A stretch of 64,000 nt of DNA from Cryomorphaceae bacterium 1068 (GCA_027214385.1 JAPVXR010000002.1:1-64000), one strand, 5' to 3'. Shown: positions 8,598 to 17,817, numbered from the stretch's first letter. A program made the numbers and translations. The notes: generated by a model not told the origin, from the sequence alone.

Positions 8598-9040
8598 TGA
8601 CTACTACCGAATCAGCTAAAATGGAAACCATAGAGTTTGTTTCAAAAGGTGAGAATATCACCATAATCGAGCGCCTAGTCGATGACTTGTGTGAGAAATA
8701 CCATATTCAGGAAGAACACTATGGAAACATATTGATCGCCCTCACAGAGGCAGTCAATAATGCCATTTATCATGGGAATAAGCAAGATCCCGATAAAAAG
8801 GTAGTTGTGAAATACAGAGCTGACGAAGATCAATTCAGTTTTATCATCGAAGATGAGGGGCCTGGATTTGATTTTGAAAACGTTCCTGATCCAACTTCAC
8901 CTGAAAACATCGAAAAGCCAAATGGCCGAGGAGTCTTTCTTATGCGCCACCTCTCTGATGACATTAGTTTCGACGATGACGGGCGCATTGTAAAAATGGA
9001 TTTTAAATCCCTTTCAAAGCCTGTTTCGATAGATGCTTAA
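8597..9040 (+). CDS. RsbW-like ATP-binding protein (anti-sigma / serine kinase family)
   Basis: 147 residues of GHKL-type ATPase. N box EAVNNAIYHGNK, G1 box DEGPGFDF and G2 box NGRGVFLMRHL are intact, so it should bind ATP. This is the HATPase_c_2 family that contains RsbW and SpoIIAB, which phosphorylate STAS anti-anti-sigma proteins. I choose ATG 8597, which overlaps the upstream stop by one base (TGATG); a TTG at 8594 is less likely. No STAS partner or cognate sigma gene is adjacent; the PP2C phosphatase at 25382 is a possible but unproven functional partner. Whether it truly regulates a sigma factor in this organism is unknown. Confidence 0.85.
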   Translation: MTTTESAKMETIEFVSKGENITIIERLVDDLCEKYHIQEEHYGNILIALTEAVNNAIYHGNKQDPDKKVVVKYRADEDQFSFIIEDEGPGFDFENVPDPTSPENIEKPNGRGVFLMRHLSDDISFDDDGRIVKMDFKSLSKPVSIDA

Positions 9041-9462
9041 TGGCACCCGTCCATTTCCATGCTGAACACCCTGATTACCATTTTGATCGCCAAGACGACA
9101 TAAGCGAATGGATTCGTTTGTCCTGTAGCAAGGAAAATGTTCAAATCGAACAACTCGATTTTATTTTCTGTACAGATGACGACCTCTTGGAGATTAACAA
9201 CAAGCACCTGAATCACAATTACTTAACTGATGTTATTACTTTTCCTTATTCGGAAGGAGAGCTGATAGCAGGTGATATTTTCATCAGTATTGATCGAGTT
9301 AAGGATAACTCCTCGGACTTAAATACGGATTCGTTTGATGAGCTCTGCCGAGTGATGATTCATGGAGTTTTACATCTTTGCGGATACCACGATAAGACCG
9401 AGCAAGAGCAAGCCATAATGCGCAATAAAGAGGATTATTACTTATCTTTGCGCTCCTTTTAA
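9040..9462 (+). CDS. ybeY: Endoribonuclease YbeY
   Basis: 140 residues. Single-strand endoribonuclease that acts in 16S rRNA 3' maturation and ribosome quality control. The metal-binding signature HGVLHLCGYHDKTEQE, with three histidines in H-x3-H-x5-H spacing, is intact near the C-terminus, and the LNHNYLTDVITFPY segment upstream is typical of the family. The ATG overlaps the stop of the preceding gene (TAATG). A TATCTTTG sequence near its 3' end may drive mnmG. Confidence 0.94.
   Translation: MAPVHFHAEHPDYHFDRQDDISEWIRLSCSKENVQIEQLDFIFCTDDDLLEINNKHLNHNYLTDVITFPYSEGELIAGDIFISIDRVKDNSSDLNTDSFDELCRVMIHGVLHLCGYHDKTEQEQAIMRNKEDYYLSLRSF
9443..9450 (+). promoter_or_regulatory. Possible internal -7 box upstream of mnmG
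   Basis: TATCTTTG inside the end of ybeY, 33 bases before the mnmG ATG. It fits TAnnTTTG, but no TTG is found at -33, so it may be chance. Confidence 0.35.
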
Positions 9463-9483
9463 TTTTTTGATTTCTACCAACTT

Positions 9484-11373
9484 ATGCTTCAGAAATACGA
9501 TGTAATTGTCGTGGGCGCAGGACATGCAGGAAACGAAGCAGCCGCGGCAGCAGCCAATTTAGGATCCAAGGTCCTGATGGTGACGATGAATATGAACACC
9601 ATTGGGCAGATGAGTTGCAACCCTGCCATGGGTGGAATTGCAAAGGGCCAGATCATACGTGAGATTGATGCTCTTGGCGGTTACTCAGGAATTGTGAGTG
9701 ACAGAAGCGCTATCCAATTTCGAATGCTGAATCTTTCCAAAGGTCCGGCCATGTGGAGCCCGCGGACTCAAAATGACCGCATGCTTTTCGCTTCAGAATG
9801 GCGGCAAATGCTCGAACAAACTCCTAACGTAGATTTCTTCCAAGATATGGTCCAGGAAGTCTTAATCGACGAAAATGGGAACATCAAAGGTGTAAGGACA
9901 GGCTTAGGAATTGAAATAGAAGGGAAGTCAGTGATCCTTACAAGTGGTACCTTCTTGAATGGGTTGATTCATATAGGCGACAAAAATTTCGGTGGAGGTA
10001 GAGCAGGAGAGAAAGCCTCTTTTGGAATAACAGAGCAATTAGTGAAATTAGGTTTTGAGCACGGAAGAATGAAAACGGGCACCCCCCCAAGACTCGACGG
10101 TAGGAGCCTGGATTATTCCAAAATGGAGCTTCAGCCAGGGGATGATATTCCTGGTAAGTTTTCTTTTAGCAATACAAAGCCGATAACAACTCAGCGACCC
10201 TGCCATATTACTTACACGAATCCTGAAGTTCACGATATATTACGATCAGGGTTTGATAAATCACCCATGTTCAATGGTCGAATAACAGCTGTTGGACCTC
10301 GATATTGTCCTTCGATTGAAGACAAGATAGACCGGTTTGCAGAGCGCGACAGGCATCAGCTTTTTGTCGAGCCCGAAGGTTGGGATACTGTAGAGATCTA
10401 TTTGAACGGATTCAGCTCAAGTCTGCCAGAGGAGGTCCAGCTAAATGCACTGCATAAAATACCGGGATTGGAGAATGCTAAGATTTTCCGACCTGGATAT
10501 GCGATCGAATACGACTACTTTCCACCTACGCAGCTTAAGCATACACTGGAAACTAAGCTTGTGAAGAACCTTTTCTTCGCTGGTCAAATAAACGGAACAA
10601 CTGGTTACGAAGAAGCGGCTTGTCAAGGATTAATGGCAGGTATAAATGCGCATCAAAACGTACAGGAAAAAAATCCTTTCATTCTAAATAGGAGTGAGGC
10701 GTATATCGGAGTGCTCATTGACGACCTTATCACCAAAGGTACTAAAGAGCCCTATCGTATGTTTACTAGTCGAGCGGAATACCGCATACTTTTAAGACAG
10801 GATAATGCCGACATGCGTTTAACCCCAAAATCTCATGAGCTCGGATTAGCTTCTGCAGAGCGCATGAACGAACTCGAAAAGAAGCAGACAGAATACCACA
10901 CTTTCTCGAAGTTGATGGAGAAAACAAGCATTTCACCTCAACAGGCAAACAAGATTTTAGTAGAAAACAATTCTGCCGGTTTAAAGCAGAAGGTTAAAAT
11001 CAAGTCGCTCTTGTCTCGTCCAAATATTACTCTTTCACATCTTTTACTCATGTCAGAAGAACTGAGAAAGCATGAAGAGAAAAGAATAGGTGAGGTGGGA
11101 GTTTCGATCTGGAATGAGGTAAAAGAAAGTCTGGAAATTGCCGTTAAGTACGAAGGATATATTGCTAAAGAAGAAGAGATGGCAAACCGAATGAATCGCC
11201 TTGAAGACATCCATCTTTATGCGGACTTTGATTATTCTTCTATCAATTCACTCTCGGCTGAAGCCAAAGAGAAACTCGCGAAAATAAAACCTGAAACAAT
11301 AGGTCAAGCCTCAAGAATTAGTGGGGTATCACCCAGTGATATCTCTGTCATCATGATTCATTTGGGCCGCTAG
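9484..11373 (+). CDS. mnmG: tRNA uridine-5-carboxymethylaminomethyl modification enzyme MnmG
   Basis: 629 residues, full length for MnmG/GidA. FAD-dependent subunit of the MnmEG complex that modifies U34 of several tRNAs. The dinucleotide-binding motif [11 protein letters not shown] is at residues 10-20, followed by the family signature [13 protein letters not shown] and [13 protein letters not shown]. The C-terminal helical tRNA/MnmE-binding region ends with [21 protein letters not shown]-type sequence. It sits 21 bp after ybeY. Its stop codon overlaps a parS-like palindrome. In many bacteria mnmG lies close to the replication origin. Confidence 0.97.
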   Translation: MLQKYDVIVVGAGHAGNEAAAAAANLGSKVLMVTMNMNTIGQMSCNPAMGGIAKGQIIREIDALGGYSGIVSDRSAIQFRMLNLSKGPAMWSPRTQNDRMLFASEWRQMLEQTPNVDFFQDMVQEVLIDENGNIKGVRTGLGIEIEGKSVILTSGTFLNGLIHIGDKNFGGGRAGEKASFGITEQLVKLGFEHGRMKTGTPPRLDGRSLDYSKMELQPGDDIPGKFSFSNTKPITTQRPCHITYTNPEVHDILRSGFDKSPMFNGRITAVGPRYCPSIEDKIDRFAERDRHQLFVEPEGWDTVEIYLNGFSSSLPEEVQLNALHKIPGLENAKIFRPGYAIEYDYFPPTQLKHTLETKLVKNLFFAGQINGTTGYEEAACQGLMAGINAHQNVQEKNPFILNRSEAYIGVLIDDLITKGTKEPYRMFTSRAEYRILLRQDNADMRLTPKSHELGLASAERMNELEKKQTEYHTFSKLMEKTSISPQQANKILVENNSAGLKQKVKIKSLLSRPNITLSHLLLMSEELRKHEEKRIGEVGVSIWNEVKESLEIAVKYEGYIAKEEEMANRMNRLEDIHLYADFDYSSINSLSAEAKEKLAKIKPETIGQASRISGVSPSDISVIMIHLGR

Positions 11374-11387
11374 TTCCACGTGGAACA
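11372..11387. promoter_or_regulatory. parS-like palindrome 1
   Basis: AGTTCCACGTGGAACA contains a perfect 14-bp palindrome (11373-11386). It differs at three positions from the general parS consensus TGTTTCACGTGAAACA and at one from its symmetric form TGTTCCACGTGGAACA. It begins in the stop codon of mnmG. ParB binding is inferred from similarity only. Confidence 0.6.
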
Positions 11388-11405
11388 AAACACTTCAAAC
11401 TAAAA

Positions 11406-12293
11406 ATGTCTCAAACTCTTTTAACCACTTGTCCGATTTGTAGAAGCGATAAGCTTTCGGAAAAAGAGACGATTGTTGATCATTCCATATCACACGAAAG
11501 CTTTCAATTATACCAGTGCGGAGCATGCAAGTTTCTATTTACAAATCCCCAACCTGATAAAGAAAGTCTTTGGAAATATTATGAAAGCGAAGACTACGTT
11601 TCCCATAGCAGGACTACTAAGGGATTCATAAACTTCTGGTATCGCCGAGTTCAACAGCTCAATTTGCATCTTAAATATAAAGCAGTATTCCCAAATGCTC
11701 CACGTGGAACATGGTTAGATTATGGAGCCGGGGCGGGGGATTTCGTTAAGTATATTGAAAACAAAGGTCTCGCTATTGAAGGACTTGAACCAAGTCAAAC
11801 AGCTCGCGATAATGCTCTATCTAATTCCGTAAAACTGCACGACACCTCATACGTTCATGAGGTGATTAACGAGAGCATAGCTTGCATTACTTTATGGCAT
11901 GTTTTGGAGCATATTCCAAATTTCATGGAAGTAATTCAAGACCTTTCCAAATTGATAATTCCCCGCGGCATACTCGTTCTTGCTCTTCCAAACTATCAAT
12001 CACTGGACGCAAAAATCTACAAGACCCGATGGGCAGGTTATGACGTACCAAGACATCTATGGCACTTCACTAAAACAGATATTGAGAACCTTGCTGAATC
12101 ATTCGATCTTGAATTAATTAATACGAAAGGGATGATCTTCGATAGCACATACGTTTCTCTTCTAAGTGAAAAATACCAAAACGGAAATAGACTATCAGGA
12201 ATTTTAAACGGTATGAAGTCTAATGTCTCTGCGATGAGAAAATCCACTCCATACTCCAGTCAAATTTATATTTTGAGGAAGAAAGGCGTTTAA
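11406..12293 (+). CDS. Class I SAM-dependent methyltransferase with N-terminal zinc ribbon
   Basis: 295 residues. The N-terminus carries a CPIC...CGAC cysteine pair (TCPICRSDKLSEKE, YQCGACKFLF), the zinc-ribbon-like start seen in many methyltransferases of the Methyltransf_23 type. The SAM-binding motif is WLDYGAGAGDFVKYIENKG, with the downstream LWHVLEHIPN motif also typical of that group. These enzymes often act on small molecules, sugars or quinone-like lipids; the substrate here is unknown. It follows mnmG by 32 bp and contains a second parS-like site at 11696-11711, which encodes part of the APRGTW segment just before the SAM motif. Confidence 0.85.
   Translation: MSQTLLTTCPICRSDKLSEKETIVDHSISHESFQLYQCGACKFLFTNPQPDKESLWKYYESEDYVSHSRTTKGFINFWYRRVQQLNLHLKYKAVFPNAPRGTWLDYGAGAGDFVKYIENKGLAIEGLEPSQTARDNALSNSVKLHDTSYVHEVINESIACITLWHVLEHIPNFMEVIQDLSKLIIPRGILVLALPNYQSLDAKIYKTRWAGYDVPRHLWHFTKTDIENLAESFDLELINTKGMIFDSTYVSLLSEKYQNGNRLSGILNGMKSNVSAMRKSTPYSSQIYILRKKGV
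11696..11711. promoter_or_regulatory. parS-like palindrome 2
   Basis: TGCTCCACGTGGAACA differs at one base from the symmetric TGTTCCACGTGGAACA. It lies 324 bp from the first site, inside a coding region, where parS sites are often found. Confidence 0.55.
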
Positions 12294-12390
12294 ACAGCCA
12301 ATTTTCATTTATCACCTCCAGGTAGTCTCTTACCCTTCAGAAATCTAAATCATCTCTCTATTAAGAGATAAATATATCTCATTGATATTC

Positions 12391-12408
12391 AATACTTTAA
12401 AAAGTATT
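12391..12408. promoter_or_regulatory. Palindromic operator candidate upstream of the aldehyde dehydrogenase
   Basis: AATACTTT-AA-AAAGTATT is a perfect 8-bp-arm palindrome. Its right end lies 19 bp before a -7 box (12428-12435), so it covers the expected -33 region. The regulator is unknown. Confidence 0.5.
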
Positions 12409-12427
12409 TAATTTCGACAAGACTCAC

Positions 12428-12435
12428 TACCTTTG
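12428..12435 (+). promoter_or_regulatory. -7 box of the aldehyde dehydrogenase promoter
   Basis: TACCTTTG matches TAnnTTTG, and the ATG at 12451 follows 15 bases later. This placement excludes the upstream in-frame TTG start at 12433. Confidence 0.6.
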
Positions 12436-12450
12436 CAAAAAACAAACATC

Positions 12451-13998
12451 ATGTCATCTACAACACTTACTGACACCAATATTAAAGACATATTAAAAAC
12501 GCTCGGAGTCGAAGAAACCAATCATGGATGTTCTACCGGACGAAATAGTTTTGGTTCAGGACCTACGATTAATTCAATCTCTCCAGTCGACGGACAACTC
12601 ATTGGCCAAACTACTTCAGGTACCAATGAAGATTACCACGAAGTAGTGAACACAGCCAAAGCCGCATTTAGCGAATGGCGTATGAAGCCTGCCCCCCTTC
12701 GTGGTGAGATAGTTCGGCAATATGGAAACAAGCTCAGAGAGTATAAGCAAGAACTTGGAACTTTGGTCTCATATGAAATGGGAAAATCACTTCAAGAAGG
12801 CTTGGGAGAAGTCCAAGAAATGATCGATATATGTGATTTCGCTGTTGGTCTCTCACGTCAACTCCATGGACTTACCATGCATAGCGAGCGATTTAAACAC
12901 CGGATGTACGAACAATATCATCCTCTGGGAATCGTAGGAGTTATTTCTGCATTCAACTTCCCCGTTGCTGTATGGTGCTGGAATTCTGCACTAGCTTGGG
13001 TTTGTGGAGATGTCTGCATTTGGAAACCATCTGAAAAAACTCCACTATGTTCTATTGCTTGCCAAAATATATTTGCTGAGGTAGCCAGTGAAAACGACCT
13101 TCCTGAAGGTTTGAGTTGTATAATCAATGGGGACTATAAGGTTGGGGAATACATGACAGCTGACAAAAACGTTCCTCTTGTCTCAGCAACCGGTTCTATT
13201 AGAATGGGGAAAATCGTTGCACAGGCAGTAGCTGCACGCTTAGGTAAATCACTTCTTGAACTAGGTGGAAATAACGCCATGATCATTACTCCAAATGCAG
13301 ATCTAAAAATCGCCATCCCCGGTATCGTATTCGGTGCAGTAGGAACAGCCGGTCAGAGATGCACCAGTACTCGAAGGTTAATCATCCATGAATCAATGTA
13401 TGATAAGCTAAAGAATACATTGGTAAAAGCCTACGAACAAGTCAAAATTGGTAATCCCTTGGATGAAAAAAATCATATGGGCCCACTAATCGATTCAGAT
13501 GCGGTTAATGCTTATGAAGAAGCTCTGGCTAAGGTTAAAGAAGAGGGCGGAAACGTTATTGTTGAAGGAGGAATTCTTGATGATTTAGGAAGTGATTGCT
13601 ACGTAAAACCAGCAATAGCAGAGGTCGAAAATCACTTTGAAATCGTTCAGCACGAAACATTTGCTCCTATACTTTACATTATGAAATACAGTACTATAGA
13701 AGAGGCAATAGCCCTACAAAATGGTGTTGTACAAGGACTATCATCCGCTATAATGACTACAAATATGAGAGAAATGGAAGCCTTCCTTTCTCATGAAGGT
13801 TCTGACTGTGGAATTGCCAATGTGAACATTGGAACCTCCGGGGCTGAAATAGGTGGAGCATTTGGTGGTGAAAAGGAAACAGGCGGTGGACGCGAGTCAG
13901 GCAGTGATGCTTGGAAAGTTTATATGCGTCGTCAAACCAACACCATCAACTACAGTGATAGTCTACCTTTAGCTCAAGGCATCAAATTCGATTTTTAA
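12451..13998 (+). CDS. Aldehyde dehydrogenase, ALDH7 / aminoadipate-semialdehyde type
   Basis: 515 residues from ATG 12451 (MSSTTLTDTN). The whole chain looks like the antiquitin family (ALDH7), whose members oxidise alpha-aminoadipate semialdehyde in lysine catabolism. Catalytic glutamate lies in LLELGGNNAM, catalytic cysteine in GTAGQRCTST, and the cofactor region contains WKPSEKTP. The C-terminal segment GAFGGEKETGGGRESGSD is also typical of this family. It is a single-gene unit with its own promoter, a palindrome in the -33 region and a terminator after it. No other lysine-degradation gene is nearby, so a more general semialdehyde dehydrogenase role remains possible. Confidence 0.88.
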   Translation: MSSTTLTDTNIKDILKTLGVEETNHGCSTGRNSFGSGPTINSISPVDGQLIGQTTSGTNEDYHEVVNTAKAAFSEWRMKPAPLRGEIVRQYGNKLREYKQELGTLVSYEMGKSLQEGLGEVQEMIDICDFAVGLSRQLHGLTMHSERFKHRMYEQYHPLGIVGVISAFNFPVAVWCWNSALAWVCGDVCIWKPSEKTPLCSIACQNIFAEVASENDLPEGLSCIINGDYKVGEYMTADKNVPLVSATGSIRMGKIVAQAVAARLGKSLLELGGNNAMIITPNADLKIAIPGIVFGAVGTAGQRCTSTRRLIIHESMYDKLKNTLVKAYEQVKIGNPLDEKNHMGPLIDSDAVNAYEEALAKVKEEGGNVIVEGGILDDLGSDCYVKPAIAEVENHFEIVQHETFAPILYIMKYSTIEEAIALQNGVVQGLSSAIMTTNMREMEAFLSHEGSDCGIANVNIGTSGAEIGGAFGGEKETGGGRESGSDAWKVYMRRQTNTINYSDSLPLAQGIKFDF

Positions 13999-14023
13999 AA
14001 ACAGATTGAATTAAATTTAAGTT

Positions 14024-14050
14024 AAAAGGCTCCTAAGTGGAGCCTTTTTT
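14024..14050 (+). terminator. Rho-independent terminator after the aldehyde dehydrogenase
   Basis: Stem AAAAGGCTCC / GGAGCCTTTT with loop TAAGT and a T run. The T run merges with TATCTTTA (14050-14057), a near match to the -7 box of the next gene. Confidence 0.88.
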
Positions 14051-14063
14051 ATCTTTAGCTCGA

Positions 14064-15299
14064 ATGAAAAAAATTCTAACACTCGGACTAATACTATTCT
14101 TTCTTTCCTGCGGAAAGAAACATCCTAATGTTGCTAAAAATCGAATAAACCTCCCTGCAACATCATGGCGATTTACATTGGATCTGAATGGAGATTTACT
14201 CCCATTCAATGGTACCTTTTCTGATATAAAGGATTATTCAGCAACGTTGACTCTTATTAATGCGGATGAAGAAATAGTTATTGATGATGTTCAACTTCAA
14301 AATGATTCAGTTATCGTTCCATTGCCATTCTTTAATACAGAGATGAAATTGAGTATTGAATCTCCATATATGCTATCTGGCGTATGGACCAATAATGATA
14401 AAGAGAATTACCATATTCCGCTGAATGCCGAAGAAGGACAGAATTTCAGATTTACTCCAACAGGGTCTGACCGAAACGTGCCATCAAAGTATTTCGCTAG
14501 ATTCGAATTAGGCACTGAGACAGAATATCCCGCCATTCTTATTTTAGAGAATAATAGAGGAAACTTGACCGGAACTTTTCTAACTGAAACCGGCGACTAT
14601 CGTTACTTGGAAGGAAATGTAATGAATGGGTCAATTCATTTAAGCACTTTCGATGGGAGTCATGCATTCTATTTCAGAGCAGATATCAGCGGAGATTCAC
14701 TCATTAACGGCCTTTTTAAGTCAGGTAGACATTATCAAACCAATTGGGAGGCTGTTGCTGATTCAGCTTCCGAGTTGAAGAATCCTGACGAAATATCTTT
14801 TGTTATAGAGGATCAACTATTCGATTTCGAACTACCCAATCAGGACGGTGAAATAGTAAACTGGGATAAGTCACACCTAAACGGAAAAGTGGTGGTTCTA
14901 GATATTATGGGTACCTGGTGCCCTAATTGTATGGATGCATCGAGGGCTTTAAAAGAATTATCTAAGCCATATTCTGAAGATGATTTGGTTGTTCTTCCCG
15001 TCTTATTCGAATACCAAGACGATTTAGCGAAAGCAAAAAATGCGTTTTCAAAATACTCTGAAGAACTAAATATTCCTGAAAAATTTCTTTTTGGAGGTCG
15101 AGCCAGCAAAAAAATTGCGAACGAAAAGTTTCCTATGCTAAATTCAATTAGCTCCTTTCCTACTTTGGTTTTCATAGGAAGAGATAGACACGTAGCCCAA
15201 GTATATACAGGCTTTTATGGACCGGGAACAGGAGACTACTACACCGATTTCATAGAGAGTAAGCAAGATCTCCTTCAGACATTAGTGAACAACAAATAA
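14064..15299 (+). CDS. TlpA-like thioredoxin-fold lipoprotein
   Basis: 411 residues from ATG 14064 (MKKILTLGLILFFLSCGKK). The signal peptide ends in a lipobox (FLSC), so the protein should be lipid-anchored in the envelope. The N-terminal half is beta-rich without a recognised domain, similar to the DUF-type half of other Bacteroidota TlpA proteins. The C-terminal redoxin domain (about 255-410) has LDIMGTWCPNCMDASRAL with the CxxC pair and a later SSFPTLVFIG segment containing the cis-proline. Likely a periplasmic disulfide oxidoreductase. The open frame extends to ATG 14037, but that start lies within the terminator. Confidence 0.85.
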   Translation: MKKILTLGLILFFLSCGKKHPNVAKNRINLPATSWRFTLDLNGDLLPFNGTFSDIKDYSATLTLINADEEIVIDDVQLQNDSVIVPLPFFNTEMKLSIESPYMLSGVWTNNDKENYHIPLNAEEGQNFRFTPTGSDRNVPSKYFARFELGTETEYPAILILENNRGNLTGTFLTETGDYRYLEGNVMNGSIHLSTFDGSHAFYFRADISGDSLINGLFKSGRHYQTNWEAVADSASELKNPDEISFVIEDQLFDFELPNQDGEIVNWDKSHLNGKVVVLDIMGTWCPNCMDASRALKELSKPYSEDDLVVLPVLFEYQDDLAKAKNAFSKYSEELNIPEKFLFGGRASKKIANEKFPMLNSISSFPTLVFIGRDRHVAQVYTGFYGPGTGDYYTDFIESKQDLLQTLVNNK

Positions 15300-15305
15300 T
15301 TCTTG

Positions 15306-15737
15306 TTAAGTACAAGGAATTTGGTCTACTCTCCTTTTGTGGCGGCCTCCTTCGAATTCTGTACTTAAAAAAGCATCAACTATTTCGAGCCCTTTTTCAT
15401 CAGAAATAAATCGAGCTGGTAAGGCTACTATATTAGCGTCGTTATGAGCTCTGGCTAATTCTGCCAATTCAGTATCCCAACAAATAGCGCACCTTATATC
15501 ACTGTGCTTATTCGCTGTCATTGCTACACCATTTGCACTTCCACATATTAGTATTCCCAGTTCAACAATGCGTTCAGATACAGCATCAGACACTGCGTGA
15601 GCAAACGGGGGATAATCCGTGCTCTCGTCGCTGTAAGGACCCATATCCTCGACTTTATGATCCTGATTTTCTAAATGCGAAATCAAGACCTTTTTCAGAT
15701 CATATCCTGCATGATCACCACCGATTGCAATATTCAT
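15306..15737 (-). CDS. rpiB: Ribose-5-phosphate isomerase B
   Basis: 143 residues from ATG 15737 (MNIAIGGDHAGYDLKK). Interconverts ribose 5-phosphate and ribulose 5-phosphate in the pentose phosphate pathway. IGGDHAGYDLK is the phosphate-binding start, and ILICGSANGVAMTANK carries the catalytic cysteine. The C-terminal segment GGRHKRRVDQI is typical. The frame is open upstream to 15755, but a -7 box at 15753-15760 argues for the shorter form. It converges with the TlpA-like gene, with only 6 bp between the two stop codons. Confidence 0.93.
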   Translation of the reverse strand: MNIAIGGDHAGYDLKKVLISHLENQDHKVEDMGPYSDESTDYPPFAHAVSDAVSERIVELGILICGSANGVAMTANKHSDIRCAICWDTELAELARAHNDANIVALPARFISDEKGLEIVDAFLSTEFEGGRHKRRVDQIPCT

Positions 15738-15752
15738 TAATGTAGTTTTGCT

Positions 15753-15760
15753 CAAAGATA
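15753..15760 (-). promoter_or_regulatory. -7 box of rpiB promoter
   Basis: Minus-strand TATCTTTG (TAnnTTTG), 15 bases before the ATG at 15737. No clear -33 TTG at standard spacing. Confidence 0.5.
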
Positions 15761-16126
15761 ATCATCGGAAGCGTGGTTCGTTTTTCAACAATGAAGAATT
15801 TATGATTATACATTCACTAGTAAATACTGACTTCTATAAAATCACTTTTCACCGGTGGAGCTGTGAATAGAGCTCATATGATGTGAATAGATTTCAGTAA
15901 GTTTTTTGACTTCGTAATTCAATTTGACTAATGCAGATTGTTATTCTCATATCCAAGAAAAAGATGCAAGAGAATTTCACTACCGGAAGGTGAACTCATC
16001 AACACTAAAATCAATGATCAACAGTGTGAAGTATGAAGAGGGAATACAGCGAGCAAATTGTTAATTAATATGTAATGCCTTCTATTCAAACATATTCCGT
16101 TATTAAAAACGTTAACCAGCTGTTAT

Positions 16127-16134
16127 TAACTTTG
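16127..16134 (+). promoter_or_regulatory. -7 box of the MORN-repeat gene
   Basis: TAACTTTG fits TAnnTTTG and ends 24 bases before the ATG at 16159, which supports that start over the in-frame ATG at 16075. Confidence 0.5.
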
Positions 16135-16158
16135 GAAAAGTTACTTATCCTACTAAAT

Positions 16159-17751
16159 ATGAAATTCAATTTCAACAAGACTAACAGCTATAATACATAT
16201 GCTTTCTTTTCAATTAATAAAACAATAGTAATAGTATGGAGTCTGATTTTGACAATGGTTCAAATTTCAGACCTTAGTGCTCAAGATGGCGAATATACTA
16301 CGTACTACTACGACGATGGAAGCGTTTCCTCAGAGGGCCATTTGTTGGATGGGAAACCAAATGGATATTGGACCACTTACTATCCGTCAGGACAAGTCAA
16401 AAGTGAGGGAAACAGAGCGAACTTTCAACTCGATAGCATTTGGGTATTTTACAATGAAGAGGGAGAACTTTCGTCTAAAATCACTTACGATCAAGGTATT
16501 AAGAATGGTGAGGTCTTGACGTATCAAAACGGTGTTTTGTATGAACGTGCTTTCCTGAAAAATGAAAAAAGGGTAGAAGTTGCCGAAATTTACTTTCCCA
16601 CAGGAGAAATTCAGAAGCGAATTCCGTACGAAAATGACCTCGAAGAAGGAGAAGGCTTTGAATATGCCAGAGATGGACGAGTGATTACACTTTTGAAGTA
16701 CAGGGAAGGATATTTAAAAACAGCGGAAAGAATCAATCGATTTGACAATAAAGGTAAGCGTCGTGGAAAGTGGATTACCTTTCATCCGAATGGAGGAATT
16801 CATGTAGAAGGTACTTACATGAACGACAAGAAGAACGGCATTTTTAAAACATTTGATAAACGCGGAGATTTGCTCACTCTGGAAAAATACCGTGACGACC
16901 GATTGGTAGTCGACTCGGAAGAATCTGTTATTCTCGATTTGCGAAATAGTTATTATCCCGATGGAACGATCAAATCTACCGGAGGCTATGTAGATGGGAT
17001 GAAAGAAGGTACCCATCGGTACTATGACAATGAAGGAAATATTGAAGGAGCTGAAATATATAGCCGTGGCGAAAAGACAGCTGAGGGGATAATTGATGAA
17101 AAAGGCGATTACCAAGGAATATGGAAGCTCTATTATGAAACGGGAGAGCTTAAAGCGGAGGGAGAGTTTGAAAACAGTGATCGAATAGGAGAGTGGACTT
17201 TTTACCATAAGAATAGTGAAATCCAGCATCGGGCAAAGTATCTAGAAGGTCTGCCACAGGGCAGATGGACTTGGTATTTTGAGAATGGGAATCTACGTCG
17301 TGAGGAGTATTACAGACGAGGAAAAGAAGATGGAGAGTCTATCGAGTACGACATTGAAGGGAATGAAATTTCCAGGGGAGAATATGTCAGTGGATACAAA
17401 GAGGGTGAGTGGTTTTACCATGTGGGAGATCATACGGAAAAAGGCTCATACCTGGATGGAGAGCGCAATGGAGAGTGGATATACGAATATCCCGAGGGTG
17501 AGCTCAATTATGAAGGAGAGTACGCTGTTGGCCTTCCCATTGGAAAACATAAATGGTACTATCCAAACGGACAACTTAAAAAAGAAGGTAAGTATTCCAG
17601 TGGTGTGAGAGTAGGTACATGGAAGACCTATGATGAGGATGGACTAACGGAATTAATTGTGAAGTACAAAAATGGCCAAGAAGTAAAAATCAATGGCCGA
17701 AATGTCTTTAATGAGTCTTCACTCGAAAGTGAAGAAGAACTTTCAAATTGA
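16159..17751 (+). CDS. MORN-repeat (YwqK-type) secreted protein
   Basis: 530 residues from ATG 16159. A signal peptide covers about residues 1-41 (IVIVWSLILTMVQISDLSAQ). The rest is a chain of some twenty short repeats of the form G-x-W-x-x-Y-x-x-x-G-x-L-x-x-E-G-x-Y, the MORN_2 family often labelled toxin-antitoxin YwqK antitoxin in databases. That label should not be taken as function: no toxin gene is adjacent, and such proteins are common in Bacteroidota envelopes. Repeats occupy almost the whole mature protein and are separated by an acidic tail (ESSLESEEELSN). It is followed by a sensor kinase and regulator, but with a 66-bp gap. Confidence 0.8.
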   Translation: MKFNFNKTNSYNTYAFFSINKTIVIVWSLILTMVQISDLSAQDGEYTTYYYDDGSVSSEGHLLDGKPNGYWTTYYPSGQVKSEGNRANFQLDSIWVFYNEEGELSSKITYDQGIKNGEVLTYQNGVLYERAFLKNEKRVEVAEIYFPTGEIQKRIPYENDLEEGEGFEYARDGRVITLLKYREGYLKTAERINRFDNKGKRRGKWITFHPNGGIHVEGTYMNDKKNGIFKTFDKRGDLLTLEKYRDDRLVVDSEESVILDLRNSYYPDGTIKSTGGYVDGMKEGTHRYYDNEGNIEGAEIYSRGEKTAEGIIDEKGDYQGIWKLYYETGELKAEGEFENSDRIGEWTFYHKNSEIQHRAKYLEGLPQGRWTWYFENGNLRREEYYRRGKEDGESIEYDIEGNEISRGEYVSGYKEGEWFYHVGDHTEKGSYLDGERNGEWIYEYPEGELNYEGEYAVGLPIGKHKWYYPNGQLKKEGKYSSGVRVGTWKTYDEDGLTELIVKYKNGQEVKINGRNVFNESSLESEEELSN

Positions 17752-17817
17752 TCTTTATATAACGACATTTGAAGGAGTTCATTGTTTGAACTACTTTCTT
17801 CTTTATAACTTTCAACC

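Larger units (their letters stand above)
15738..16158. other. 421-bp intergenic region between divergent genes
   Basis: AT-rich region without a credible gene. It holds the rpiB -7 box at one end and the MORN-gene -7 box at the other. A short repeated string GTGAATAGA occurs at about 15870 and 15893. I see no tRNA-like or terminator-like structure in the centre. Confidence 0.5.

Noticed and set aside
16075-16158. Longer N-terminus of the MORN protein
   Set aside because: A -7 box lies within it, and the signal peptide fits the ATG at 16159.
16159-17751. Reading the YwqK-type gene as an antitoxin
   Set aside because: The database label comes from the repeat family; no toxin gene or overlapping partner is present and a signal peptide is seen.
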